64,000 bases of DNA from assembly GCA_021234155.1 (NCBI GenBank), contig JAJEKV010000052.1, positions 3,500,197 through 3,564,196 of the forward strand, written 5' to 3'. The notes beneath the pieces are model-generated. The model ran no database searches and was not told where the DNA came from. It saw only the letters and a program-made list of their open reading frames with translations. Within the stretch, counting starts at the first letter, position 1. Each line of letters opens with the position of its first letter. A program made the translations under genes and the position numbers. Below are positions 43,113 through 55,233 of the stretch, one piece after another. The stretch comes from Isoetes taiwanensis. Taxonomy: Eukaryota > Streptophyta > Lycopodiopsida > Isoetales > Isoetaceae.

Positions 43113-45850
43113 TAATCATAATAAAGTACGAAGGTTCAATCGATGGTAGTCTTCTATCATGACACAACGCCACCCCCCCTAACCCTCCCTCCCGACCGCC
43201 CATCTCTTCTTCTTCACCTTCAAATATACGTGGAGCGAGCCTTTACATGGAACTAATTAACCACCACCGATCTTGCAAAGGATCCGAACTTAAGGTGACC
43301 TACAAACCTCTATTACATTAGTTCCTTTGTTAATGACATATATAAATTCCTTATTGCATCCAAGTAAACATACTTGTTCACATTGCTCAACCTCACGAAA
43401 AGTGTGTCCTGACCATTTATACCGGTTTTAGCTGAATCTAGTGAATATTGTGCCACCGTGATCTTTTGCGTGGTCGCGGGCATGAGCACCAAGACACACA
43501 AGAATCAAACCATTCTCGCATCAAACAACATTGTTTTGAATGCACTACCACATCAACCTCCAAGATAGTCTTTATAGTACCAATCCATTCCAACATTGCC
43601 CTCGATTGGGTTTGGGTCTGCACTACCGGTCAAGAAACCAGACTAAACTTTGCTGATATACCACAATCATAAGCGCTTTGCCATGATCCACACTTTGTCG
43701 CCGAAAAGTGAGCACCGAAGACCATATTGATGCATATGAATTATACTAAAGTAAAGGAACAAATGTTCAAAATAACAATCTAAACTCGCGGAATTATATG
43801 CTATTAAGTTGCACTTACAAATAGTGACACGCTTTTAGCATATGCAAATTCTTCACTAGAAACATGTTCCACACGTTGCCTTGCCATCTCTAGTTGTTCG
43901 AGCAGCCATTTATTGTTTATCTCACTTGGCGGGACCCCTAGATGATCCGAAGTGGTTGTTTACGCATTCTTTTGTCGATAGCGCCTTCTCTCCTCTCTCT
44001 TTATTTTTCTTCCTCGTTTTTTTTATCCATTTCTCCATGGGAGTGGAGTTGTAGATGAGAAACTTATTGACTTTTGGTCATTCTTCTAGTGTGAACAATT
44101 TCTTCTCGTGTGGTCTTCCTTGGGAACTTCTCCAATTATAGTTGGAGGTCTTCATGGGTCCATAATCGAGCATTGGGGTGTAGATCGCCAAGAACTCTGG
44201 GTGACATAGAATAATGACTCTCGTGGCTAACCAACCCTCTACCATGCAACCCTCCTGCCTTGCCTTCATCGCTGTAAGTCCTTAGGAGGACCTTCAAAGC
44301 GTTCTATAAAACATCCATCTAGGATTTGTTGTGCTTTTCCCCGCAAGCTCTACTTCGCCCACTAAATGCACTAGTAAAGTGAGTTTGTATGTCCGTAAAA
44401 ACTTGTTGGGAATTTTTTTCTCTAGCATACAACATGCCTCAACGAACCTTTAGTTCGTGAGATGTCTGCAATTTAATTTGCCTGTATCTCCCTTCCTTGT
44501 AATCCATCTAAATATCATTTAAGAAAAAAAAGTTAAGTGGAGAGTTCAGCAAAGAAAGTGTTTTCTAAACCGTATGAACCCGAAAACTTCCTCGATAGGA
44601 GACATATTGCATGTAGTGGACCGGCTACGGTGGTTCACCGTAGTCAATAGGCATAAACTGCAACATCTTATGCCAATCATGAGGATTTCAACCCGCTTAA
44701 CTCCCTTCGTTAGAGAAACAATTACGCTAACTTAATGCATATATCCCCGTCTGAGTCTTTATTGCCTTGACGCTTCTCGAACGGGTTTCATACATTTTCT
44801 AGGCACGATCCAATCCACTTGTGGCCTTATTCCTTCTTGACATTTAACCATGCTTTAGATTTTGATCCGCTTCTTGTAGATCTTCATCGCCGCGATTCGG
44901 TGGTCCTTACGTCCGTTGACATGCTTCCAAATAGGCCAAACGTTTTTTAAAGATGTGCATGGGATCAAAGAAGATGATGGATCTTCAATTCATCCAATAG
45001 GGTAGGAAGAAGGATGCTTTCCACTTCATTCCCTTAACCTTATTTCCTTCAAATTTCAAGATCCCACATGTTACCCCAATCTCTCATTGTCAACCTTTTG
45101 GGAGGCTCTTCATTGCAAATGTTTTTCTCTTGGACCTAATGATCGGGTCGATTTTTCCATTGGCGATATCTCTTGAAGTTTGCATAGACATTTTTGTGCA
45201 ATCTGGTTATTGACCGTGAGAGTTCAATGCTCAAACCCCACAAGTGACATGCCGCATATCCGGACAATTTGAGTCCAGAGTTCATACAAACCAGGCCAAT
45301 CGCCGTTGTCCACATTAAGATTGCTCTCAAGGTAAATCTTCGCTCAAGACGGTTCTCTTGAGACATCGTAAACTTCAATACCTTCACTCCACAATGTCAA
45401 AAGCTCATCAATAACTATTTTCAGATATGGATCTAGACTTTCCGGCTTCTTCGGGTCCACCGAACTAATAGTACTACCATTAAAATGGCTAGTCTTCATG
45501 AGTAACCACTGGTAAATTATAGTTGATCAACACTCACGCCAAGCACCACGCGGCCGATGACGCCCATTATGATTAACACCATCAGCTTGCCAACCCTAAC
45601 TGGAGATTTCGTGGGCTCTTCCAAATTCGCCATGTTTTCATCAATATTTCCCATTGTTTGCAGTCACTAACCACGCGAGTACATTGTCACCGGACGATTA
45701 GCTGCACACCAACCCCATGAGCCGGCTTTCAGAGATTCACATCAAACAATAGCCTTATGCGAGGGATCAATGGAAAAGTAGCGAATCACCTTCATCGGAC
45801 TGCCTTTCCTTTTGGCATCCGTGATTGTACCTAGAGGCACCACATTTAGG
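43113..45850 (-). pseudogene. CACTA (TNP2-type) transposase remnant, copy 1
   Basis: Minus-strand fragments appear in the order of plant TNP2 transposases, reading down from 45850. First comes the CGASRYNHGC zinc-finger-like piece at the truncated end, then TLRAILMWTT...LSGYAACHL (45340-45240), corresponding to the ILMWTINDFPAYGNLSGY block of Transposase_21. RQEGCMVEGWLATRVIILC (44265-44210) resembles the EG-IAEGYIAEE-LTFC block of DUF4218. A DUF4216-like IGTIKTILEVD segment lies near 43590. Many frameshifts and stops make it non-functional. This enzyme would cut and join CACTA termini. The N-terminus is cut off by the 1.1-kb array. The A|T at 43520/43521 is the empty site of the Helitron in copy 2. 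Confidence 0.7.
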
Positions 45851-47918
45851 GGCAATGTCGCACGCTTCCGAAGTCCATCGCAGAGTCGATCGCTGACCGA
45901 GGGGAGGTCGGCCTGGCCCCGCCCCGTGGCCTGGGAGAGGGAAATTTGGGGCAAGCAGCCCTGAGGGATTTTAGGGTCCGCCTCGGGCGCTGCCAACACC
46001 CCAACTCCATTTCAAAAGATTACCTGCCGCAAAGGTCCCTACGACCGACTGAGAGGGTCCAAACGTGAAACCCCGCGGGTTGCTGTGCTCTAGAAGGGTT
46101 TACGCTTTGGGGCCGAACTCGCCCGTTGCACTTGGGACCTCGCCGAGAAGCAAGAGCCGAGGAATACGGAGCAAGGGGAACTGACGAGCGGAGTTTGGGC
46201 CTTCCCTCCTTCCGCTGTGGCAAGTAGAAGTCTGGGGCTTTTGCTGGCAAGACATTCAGAATTCGCACTAATGCATTGCACTAAAATAAATCTCGTTTTT
46301 GCCACCGGATCCCTAATTCATCTCCAGCAAAGACACGGCCCAATTTTTCGAATTTCTGGAGAAGGTCTAGGTCAAAGGGTTAGCATTAGAATCCGGTGGG
46401 CAGCCCGCTGCGTGTGGCAACCGAAGCCGCACCCTTCCCCAAGTCAAACGAGGCTGTGATCTTGCAGGATCCTCACAAGAGGGGAGAGTCCTGACCCCAG
46501 GAGGCTGGGATCCAAAAGTTCCCCAGGCAGCCCCCGGCAGCCAAGCCCCGGCCGTCACGCTTTTAACGACCACCTTCCCGGAGTCCTGCCTCCCTATCCG
46601 ACCGTTGATCCTCCGTCAGGGCCCCTCGGAAGGTCCAAAAGATTCCAGACGGGTCCGAGAACTTGTCAAAATCACGGGCGCCCGATGTATGCTTTGTGCA
46701 GAAAACCGCAAGATCTGCTTTTGTCGTCGCACCGGGATGTCCTAATGGCAAATAGACTCGCAAATCGGCCCCGGATGGCGGTAAATCCCTAGGGAGCAAG
46801 TTACACGGCCGGTTTTGCTAAAGAAGGAAACACTCACGCCCACGACAAGAGATCCCGCGATGCACATCCTAGGCCAATCGACTACGAAACTTGGTGATGG
46901 AAGTGAGCTACTTTGGCATTCTTCCGAGAGGGAGTTCCGGGTGGTCTGGGAGAGGGAAATTTGGGCCACCGGAACTTGGCCAACACCCCAACTCCACTTC
47001 AAGACCTACAAGGTGGCAAGGGTCGAAACGTGCCTCTAGAAGGGAGTCCATTGGCGCCTGAATCCTTGATCCCCGTGGCAATCTGCGATCAGTCCATTAC
47101 AGCCAACCGGAGGGAGGGGAGGTTGCCCGGCTTCCCGTGGCCTTGGGGAGAGGGAAATTTGGGGCAATTTTCCTGAGGGATTTTAGTGTCCAAGGCCTGC
47201 TCAACACCCCAACTCCACTTCAAGACATGGGCGCAAAGTCCCTACGGACTGACAAGGAGAGGGCCTCCTAAACGTAAACCCCGGTGGGTTGCCGTGCTCT
47301 AGAAGGGTTTACGCTTTGGGGCCGAGTCCCCGGTCTTCCGCCACTAACTTGGTTTCCGTGAGCAATTAATACGCAGAGTCCATTGGCAGAGCCAAATCGT
47401 GGTTCCCGAGAGGGGAGGTTGCCCGCTCTTCCCGTGGCCTTAGGGAGAGGAAATTGGGGGAGTTAGCCCGGAGGGGATTTTAGGGTCCAAGGCCCAAGGC
47501 CAACACCCTAACTCCACTTCAAGACACGCCGCCAGGGTCCCCTCAACCGACAAGGAGAGGGCTCCAAACGAACCCCTGAGCTGCCGTGCTCTAGAAGGGT
47601 TTACGCTTTGGGGCCTTAAGTCCTAGTCTCGTTGGGCGTTGGAACGGCGGGTGGAAGCCGCGCCGAGAACGATAGCAAGGGGAACCGATTTGAACGAAGT
47701 TTGACCGCCCTCCCCACATGGTGGCACTAGAAGTCTGGGGGCTTTTGGCAACACACGATTAAATTAATTAATGCATTGCACTAAAATAAATTTGATTTTG
47801 GCACCGATCGGGCAATTCATCTCCAAAGACACGCCCAATTTCGGAATTTTGAGAAGGTCTAGGCCAAAGGGTTAGCATTAGGAATCGTGGGGCAGCCCGC
47901 TAATAGGCAACCGAGCTG
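45851..47918. repeat. 1.1-kb repeat, about two further copies
   Basis: The same unit as in 28821-36911: hairpin landmarks at 46061, 47270 and 47567, so one step of 1209 bp and one shortened to 297 bp by internal deletion. It starts at GGCAATGTCGCACGC, equivalent to GGCAATGTCGACGTT in the main array, and ends at the same CCGAGCTG junction as the main array. This junction identity shows that array end and large unit were duplicated together. Confidence 0.85.
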
Positions 47919-48369
47919 ATTTTAAAAGATTTGAAGATGCAGCTTGACTTCAAGTTACAAAGAAACATAAATTTAGTGGTCGCTTCATCAGTCGGGTTGG
48001 AGAAAAAATCCAAGCCGATCGGGTCCATCACAAACTTCTAAGAATGTGCATTTGAAAGATTTAGAACATGGAAGTGTCCCATTTGTAAGAGCTGGGGAGA
48101 GTCCAAACCACAAATAATCTCGGAAAATTTGGTTCCAAAGGTCAAGTCGAAATGTCGCTGAAACCTCGAGGCTCCGAAATGGCGTCTTAACCCGAAGAAG
48201 GCGATATCCAACGTAAGAATGCAAAATATCTTCAAGAATCCTTGAGGATCATGTTCATGCATATGTATCAATGCTAGATTGTACCCAAGAGAAAAATATA
48301 ACAATGTACAAAACATAGTTTATTGAACAAAAGATCACTTTGAAACAATTCAAAGATACTCCTCCGAGG

Positions 48370-48750
48370 CTTGGCTTATGGTTTCTATCGCGGAAGTCCT
48401 CCATTTGTCCATCCCTTTGAACCATAGCTCCATGTCAAGTATGTCAAGGCGTCAACCATGCATATCGTCGCCGCTAGTATCATGTTAATGCCGTTTTTTC
48501 CCATGGGTGCTTCCAAACCCCACCATCTTTTCAAGAAAGCACCCTCATCATGCTAGGGTACTCATCGGTTCCTAGCAATTTGGCCCGATACCCTTCACCA
48601 CCAATCACATACTTCTTTAACACTTTCATCCGATGGATCGTTGTTTCCATAGTCCTCATCTTCGAAATGGAGGAGGGGGGTTCACGGAGATTCCCTTCCT
48701 TCTCATGCCCTCGATGGCTCTACACCAAGCTATAGATTAGAAAAATAGAT
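48370..48750 (-). pseudogene. Unknown coding-like remnant, copy 2
   Basis: This is the counterpart of 37400-37730, with extra indels. The same minus-strand peptide pieces are recoverable only across frames. Confidence 0.25.
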
Positions 48751-48969
48751 AAAATACAATAAAGTGTATAAACTGAGTGTAGCCTTACTTCAGAAGACAG
48801 TTCCATATCTCTCCGCTCTTGAATCCTCATCTCCTCCCGACCGTTCAAGCCGGCTTATACCTTCCATGGCCATGTATCCCAAAGAAAAAAACTCACCCAA
48901 TGAAAACTAGGATCGAGGATCGCTCGCAATACTCAAATCATAAATGGGAAAAATGAAAGGCTTCATGAC

Positions 48970-49080
48970 TTTTGCGCTGTCGAGATCGCCGCTTTAAGAT
49001 GATATCGCCGCTTAACGACGCTTTAAAGGTCGTCGCCTATAACGACGCTCACGGGCTATAACGACGCTGCATCGAAATTT
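48970..49080. repeat. ACGACG repeats, copy 2
   Basis: AACGACGCTTTAAAGGTCGTCG and ATAACGACGCTCACGGGC correspond to 38340-38420 but with several C/G insertions. Confidence 0.55.
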
Positions 49081-49201
49081 GTTTGCCTTCGTATCGAGAT
49101 GCCATATAGTGATGTTCCCATTAGTCCTCTCCAAATTTTCTCCGCCCCTTCCGCCCTCCTCCTCCTCCCTTCGGGCTCTGAGCTCCTCACCTACATCCGC
49201 C

Positions 49202-49690
49202 ATGGCCAGCTCCCCGATGCATGCCCGCTTGATGTCAGCACTGCAGGCCGCAAGTGGGGTGCTACCGATAACTCTAACGCCTTCCACCGAGTGGCTGAGA
49301 TCTAATCCTAACCCAAGAAAGGGGCTCTGAGTTCGCCACATGCCGGATAGGGTAAGGAAAGACTCCGCCAGACATCAGAGCGAACCTTCCTTCACATGTT
49401 CGAGTGCCCTAAGAAATGATGGTGTGCTCATGAAGGCCGGCCCGTGATGCTAGAGGATAGGGCCTTTGGGAAGGGAAACATTTGTCAAAGCCCCACTTTC
49501 AAAAGTTGCAACTGCACCAACCAGGGCATGGAAGTGCTCGTGACATGAATTCCCTTTGGGGAAATGCATTAACCACTCTAGGCTTGATCCGCTTCGAGGC
49601 TTGTCTTCGACGGTGGAGGAAATCACCGCCGAAAGCACCTTCGAAAGCCCAAGCGAGTGGATCAAGCACCGGATGCTTAGATATATACCG
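49202..49690 (+). pseudogene. Unknown gene remnant, copy 2
   Basis: It begins MASSPMHARLMSALQAAS at 49202 in good start context, runs to a stop at about 49331, and is then readable in other frames to IKHRMLRYIPLDAQSHP near 49690. See the copy at 38569. It is unrecognised. Confidence 0.3.
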
Positions 49691-50473
49691 CTAGATGCGC
49701 AATCGCATCCACTTTTGTTTTGTGTATTTGAATTGTGTATGGGCTTTTTATATGAATTTTGTATTTTGAAGGAAATATATATGATTTTTGTATATGAATC
49801 TTGCATTTTGAAGGGACCTTCACATTTTATGATTAATTAAACATAAAGCCGTTGCAATTAACTCCAGATGTAGAACTCCGCCTCGGGATCGGGCCGCTGC
49901 GCTTCATTAAGGTATAGGTTCATAATTTCAGGGATGCCAATTAACTTGGCATAAACGTCTATGATAACTTCGGGTTGCAATACTAATGTTGCCTAATATG
50001 GTTTGTAGTATACACAAATTCAAGATGCCAAAGTATTTTTCTTATTCATATGTGGGAAGAAAATATAATCATAATAAAGTAATGAAGGTTCAATCGATGG
50101 TAGTCTTCTATCATGACAAGGTCTTCGCCCCCAACCTCCTATTCGACCGGGCCCATCTCTCTTCTTCACCTTCAACATGCTGGGCGGAGCGAGCCTTACA
50201 TGGAACTACTTAACCACCAATCGATCTTGCAAAGGATCCGAACGGCTGCGACCTATAAAAACATCTATTACATTAGTTCCTTTGTTAATGACATATATAA
50301 ATTTATTGCATCAAGTAAACATATTTGTTCACATTGCTCAACCCTCACGAAAGTGTGTCTTGACTACTTCCATACCGACGAGTTGAATCTAGTGAATGTG
50401 AATATGCGCCAGGATCTTGGTGATCATTGGCATGAGCACCCTGATACACACAAAGATCAAACCATCTCTAAGA
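49691..50473. other. AT-rich flank and transposase 3' region
   Basis: It corresponds to 39065-39427 joined to 43113-43520 in copy 1, without the Helitron. The intact A|T site is at 50065/50066. No separate gene is present; the part after 50100 is the C-terminal region of the minus-strand transposase remnant. Confidence 0.5.
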
Positions 50474-52368
50474 TCTTATATTATAATGTTAGGTAAATGG
50501 ATCAAGACCCTCTAAATCTGGACGACGAGGATTTGATCGGACTAAATGGTGGAGGATGATGTGCTTGTTCAACTAAAAATCTCCCCATCTTGACTATGGC
50601 TTCAATATGAAAGGGAAAAGGGAAAGGGAAAGGAAAAGGGAAAGGGAAAGGAAAGGAAAGGGAAAAGCAAAGGAAAGGAAAAGGGGAAGGGAAAAGGAAA
50701 AACGATGAAAGGAAAAGGGAAAAGGAAACTAAAAAAGGGAAGGGAAAAGGAAAACGATGAAAGGGAAAGGAAAAGGGAAAAACGATGAAAGGGAAAAAAG
50801 GTAAAAGGAAAAGGGGAAGGGAAAGGAAAAAGATGAAAGGGAAAAGGGAAACTAAAAGGGAAAAAGGGAAAAAGGAAAAGGAAAAGGGGATCGAAAAGGG
50901 AAACGATGAAAGGGAAACCGGTGCTGAAACGGAAAAAGGAAAGGAAAAGGAAAAGGAAAAATGATGAAAGGGAAAGGGAAAAGGAAAGGAAAAGGGGAAG
51001 GAAAAGGAAAACGATGAAAGGAAAAAGGAAAAGGGAAAATGAAAAGGAAAAGGGAAGGGAAAAGGAAAACGATGAAAGGGAAAAAAGGAAAAGGGAAAAA
51101 GGAAGAGGGAAGGAAAAAAAGGAACAACGAGGGAAAGGGAAAAGGGAAAAGGAAAGGAAAAGGAAAAGGAAAAGGAATAAAAGAAAGGTAAGAGGAATGG
51201 AAAGATAAAAAAAAGAAAAATAGAAAAAAAAGGAATAGAATAAGCGAGGGGAAAGGAACGGAAAAGAGCAATCACGAAGGGTAAGAAGTAAAGGTGAGAA
51301 AAGGAGAAAAGGTAAGGGAAAATAAGAAAAGGTTGCAAAAGTCTATGGAAAAAGAAAAGCAAAAAGGAAAAGAGAGGGGAAAAGGGAAAAAAGAGATCTT
51401 GGGAAAGTGGGAGCGCAGAGAAAGAGAAAAAAAGGAAAGGGCGAAAAAAAGGGAAAAGAGGAAGGGTGAAGAAAGAGAAAAGGAAAGCAAAAAAGAGCAT
51501 CGAGAAAAAGGAAGAGGGAAAAGAATGGAAAATGAGGAAAAGGTGGGGGAAAGTAGAATAGACAAAGGGTAGGAGCAAGGAATAGGAAAAGAGGAAAAGA
51601 GGGGAAGGAGAAAAGGGCACGAAAAAAAAAGAGGGAAAAGGGTGAGGAAAAAAAAAAGAAAGGAAAAGAGTATAGAAGGAAAGTTAAAAACAAACAAAAG
51701 AAGGAGAAAGTGGAAAGGGGAAAAAGGGGAAAGAGGATGGGGAAAAGAAGGAAAAAAAGGGTACATAAAAAGATTGAGAAAAGGAATGGAAAAGAGGCAT
51801 AGCGAAAACGAAAAGGAACGAAAAGGGAAAATGTAAAGGAAGGGAAAGAGAAAGGAAAGGAAAAAAAGGGAACATCGCGAAAGCAAAAGGGTGGGGAATG
51901 TATGAAAAGGGAAATGGAAAGTTGAAAGGAAAAAAGGAAGCCGGAAAAGGAGAAGGGAAAACAAAAGAGCATGAGGAAAAGAGGAGAGAGAAATGGGAAA
52001 GAGATGGGAAAAAACCCAGTGATCAAGAGGAAGGCAGTGGGGAAAAAGAAGAAAAGGGCACATGAAAAGGTAAGCAAAAGAGCAGAAAAAAATGCATAAT
52101 GAAAGCAGGAAGGTAAAAAAGGAAAAGGAAAAGGAAGAGGAAGGGGAAAAAGGAAGGAAAGAGGTAAAGGGAAAAATGGGAAGAGCGGGGAAGATAAAAG
52201 AAAGGGAAAAAAAAGGCGATAAGAAAAAAGAGAAAGAAAAAAAAAGGGGAAGGGGAAAAAGGGAAGGCAAAGGGAGGGGAGAAGGGGTTAGAAAAAAAAA
52301 AGGGAGAATAAAAAAGAAAGAAATTAAAGGTTCTAATTTATGCCAAACAAGGCCGGTACCATTACTAG
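50474..52368 (+). mobile_element. 1895-bp polypurine Helitron with proven empty site
   Basis: The element starts TCTTATATTATAATGTTAGG at 50474 and ends TACCATTACTAG at 52368, after a damaged hairpin (GCCAAACAAGGCCGG). The flanks are ...CTAAGA (50473) and TCAAACAACATTG (52369). Copy 1 reads ATTCTCGCA|TCAAACAACATTG without interruption at 43520/43521, an empty site with insertion between A and T. Read in reverse, the element is a diverged copy of 13596-15517, including matching end sequences (AAATTAAAGGTTCTAATTTA) and many GATGAAAGGGAAA units. Confidence 0.9.
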
Positions 52369-55233
52369 TCAAACAACATTGTTTTGAATACTCCAATCGG
52401 CATCAACCTCCATGATAGTCTTTATAGTACCAATCCATTCCAACATTGCCTCGATTGGGTTTGGTCTCGCGACTACCAGTCCCGGCAAAACATTGCTAAA
52501 CTTTGGCCGATATACCACAATCATAAGTGCGTTTACCCATGATCCACACTTTGTCGCCGAAGTGAGCACCCGAAGACCATATTGATGCATATGAATTATA
52601 CTACAAAAGTAAAGGAACAAATGTTCAAAATAACGAAACGAAACTCGTGAATTATATGCTATTAAGTTGCACTTACAAATAGTGACACGCCTTTAGCATA
52701 TGCAAAATTCTTCGCTAGGAAACATGTTCATGCGTTGCCTTGCCATCTCTAGTTGTTCGGCAAACCATTTATTGTTTATCTCACTTGGCGGGACCCCTAG
52801 ATGATCCGAAGTGGTTGTTTGCGATTCTTTTTGTCGATAAGCGTCTTCTCCTCATCTCTTTTTTTTTTTCTTCCTCGTGATTTTTATCCATTTCTCCATG
52901 GGATTGGAGTTGTAGATGAGAAACTTATTGACTTTTGCACCATTTCTTCTAGTGTGAACAATTTCTTCATGGGTCTTCCTTCTGAACTTCTCCATTATAA
53001 TTGGAGGGTCTTCATCTGGTCCATACAATCGTGGAGCATTAGTGTAGATCGCCAAGAACTCCGGTGACATAGAATAATGACTCTCGTGCTAACCAACCCC
53101 GGGCCATGCAACCCTCCGCCTTGCCTTCGACGTCTGAAAGTCCTTGAGGACCTTCGTAAAAGCGCTTCTATAAAAACATCCATCTAGGATTTGTTGTGCC
53201 TCGGTAAGCTCTACCAAATCCACTAAATGCACTAGTAAGTGAGTTTGTATGTCCGTAAAACTTGTTGGGAATTCTTTCTAGCATACAACATGCCCTCAAC
53301 AACCTTAGTTCGCGATGTCCACCAATTTCATTTTGTATCATCTCCTTCCTGTAATCCATCTAAATATCATTTAAGAAAAAAAGTTAAGTGAGAGTTCAGC
53401 ATCGAAAGTGTTTTCTAACCGGTACTTAGACCCGAAAACTCGATAGGAGACATATTGCATGTAGTGGACCGTCGGGCGCAGACGACCCTCTAACAATAGG
53501 CATAAATAAACCGCAAACATCTTATGCCAATCATGAGATTTCAACCCGCTTTAACTCCCGCCGCGAGAAACACCACGCTAACGATGCATATCCCCCGTCT
53601 GAGTCTTTATTGCCTTGATCGCCGAACGGGTTTCATACATTTTCTAGGCACGATCCATCCATTTTGTGGCCTTATTCCTTCTTTCGACATTTAACCATGT
53701 TTTAGATTTTGATCCACTTCTTGTAGATCTTCGTCGTGTCGTGATCCGTGTCCTTACGTCAGGTGACATGCTTCCAAATAGACACCAAACGCTTTTAAAG
53801 ATGTGCATGGGATCACAAGAAGATGATGGATCTTCAATTGGCCCAATAGGGTAGAAGGAAGAAGGATGCTTCCACTTCATTCCCTTAACCTTATTTCCTT
53901 CAAATGCAAGATCCACATGTTACCCCAATCTCTCATTGTCAACCTTTTGGGAGGCTCTTCGCTGCAATGTTTTTCTCTTTGACCTAACGTGATCGGTCGA
54001 TTTTCCATTGGTGCATATCTCTTAAAGTTTGCATGTATATTTTTGTGCAATGCCGCTTGGCCGTGGCGAGTTCAACTGCTCAAACCCACACAAGTGACAT
54101 GCCGCATATCCGGACACTTGAGTCCAGAGTTCATACAAAACCAAAGCTAATCGCCACGTTGTCCACATTAAGATTGTTTCATGTAATCTTCGTTCAAAGA
54201 CGGATTCCTCTTGAGACATCGTGAACCCCCAATACCTTCACTCCACAATGTCAAAAGCTCATCAATAACTATATTCGGATATGGATCTAGACTCTTCCTA
54301 GCTTCTTTCTCGGGTCCTGAACTAATAGTACTACCATTAAATGGCTAGTCTTCATGAGTAACCACTCTGGTAAATTATAGTTGATCAACACTATCGCTGT
54401 TGACCACGCTGATTGATCGCCCATAAGGATTAACACCATCCGTTGCCAACCCTAATATGAGATTTCGTGGGCTCTTCCAAATCTCGCCATGTTTCATCAA
54501 TATGCTTCCATTGCTTGCGCCACTAACCACGGGAGTACATTGTTACCGACGACATGCGACACCAACCCATGAGCCGCCAGAGATTCACATCGAAAACAAT
54601 AGTCTTGGCGCGAGGGATCAAATGGAAAGTAGCGAACCACCTTCTTATCTGGATCTGCTCTTTCCCTTGGCATCCGCGATTGTACCTAGAGGCACCACAT
54701 TTAGGCATGTTTCTGGTTCTTGTAGATGCCATCCTGATAATATACCATGCAATCATTTGGACAAGTTGAATCTTATGGTAGCCTAAACCAAAGAGTCGCC
54801 AATATATTTTTATTTCCCGGTGACTTTTGGGCATAGTGTTCCTTTGTGGGAGTATTTTCTCTTGCAATAACCTCAGATAAAACAGACTTTTACGTATACA
54901 TTCAACTACAAATTCAATAAGTCAAGTGATTGCAATTGTACTTACTCTAACAAAAGCCGCAACAACCGCATTGCTCCATTTGAATTTGGCTTTGAAGATT
55001 TTAATATCAATAAAGATGTCGTCAATCTAGATATGTTGCAGACCGATATAATGCTTTATGCGCCTCCTCCAAAAACGTGCGTGATCTTCATGACCAATGT
55101 TAGAGTATTTTATATCGTCATCTAGGTCGTTGTCGAAGATTGGGCCACCAAATGCATCTAACATGTCGGCTATGGGTTCCTCAACTTCCATGAAGTCAGC
55201 CCATAGGGGCATTGTCATCATCTTCCACAACAA
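52369..55233 (-). pseudogene. CACTA (TNP2-type) transposase remnant, copy 2, with N-terminus
   Basis: Reading down from 55233, the first piece is ADMLDAFGG...DDDIKYSN. It is followed by FKWSNAVVAAF (about 54990), then ILPQRNTMPKSHREI and FGLGYHKIQL (54860-54770), MPKCGASRYN (about 54700) and ATFHLIPRAKTIV (about 54620). These are the successive conserved blocks of the TNP2 N-terminal part. Next come ILMWTTW (54190), HIFKSVW-LFGSMSPD (53810), STRVIILCH (53085) and a DUF4216-like EWIGTIKTIMEVD (52440). Numerous frame breaks rule out function as read. The Helitron at 50474-52368 separates this from the last codons. The first block (55233-54705) has no counterpart in copy 1. Confidence 0.75.

Larger units (their letters stand above)
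36912..45850. repeat. Large duplicated unit, copy 1
   Basis: From GGCAACCGAGCTGAT (36906 on) the sequence parallels 47910-54704 throughout: AACATAAATTTAGTGGT, GAACATGGAAGTGTCCC, the block with the CACTA-like ACGACG repeats, the unknown gene remnant and the CACTA transposase remnant. Copy 1 contains a Helitron (39428-43112) not in copy 2 and lacks the one in copy 2. Its right end is cut at CACATTTA|GGGG (45850), where the 1.1-kb array resumes. Confidence 0.85.
47919..54704. repeat. Large duplicated unit, copy 2
   Basis: Collinear with 36912-45850 at an offset of about 11 kb. It carries its own Helitron at 50474-52368 and lacks the Helitron of copy 1. Unlike copy 1 it continues beyond the homologous end into the N-terminal part of the transposase (54705-55233) and subterminal repeats. 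Confidence 0.85.
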
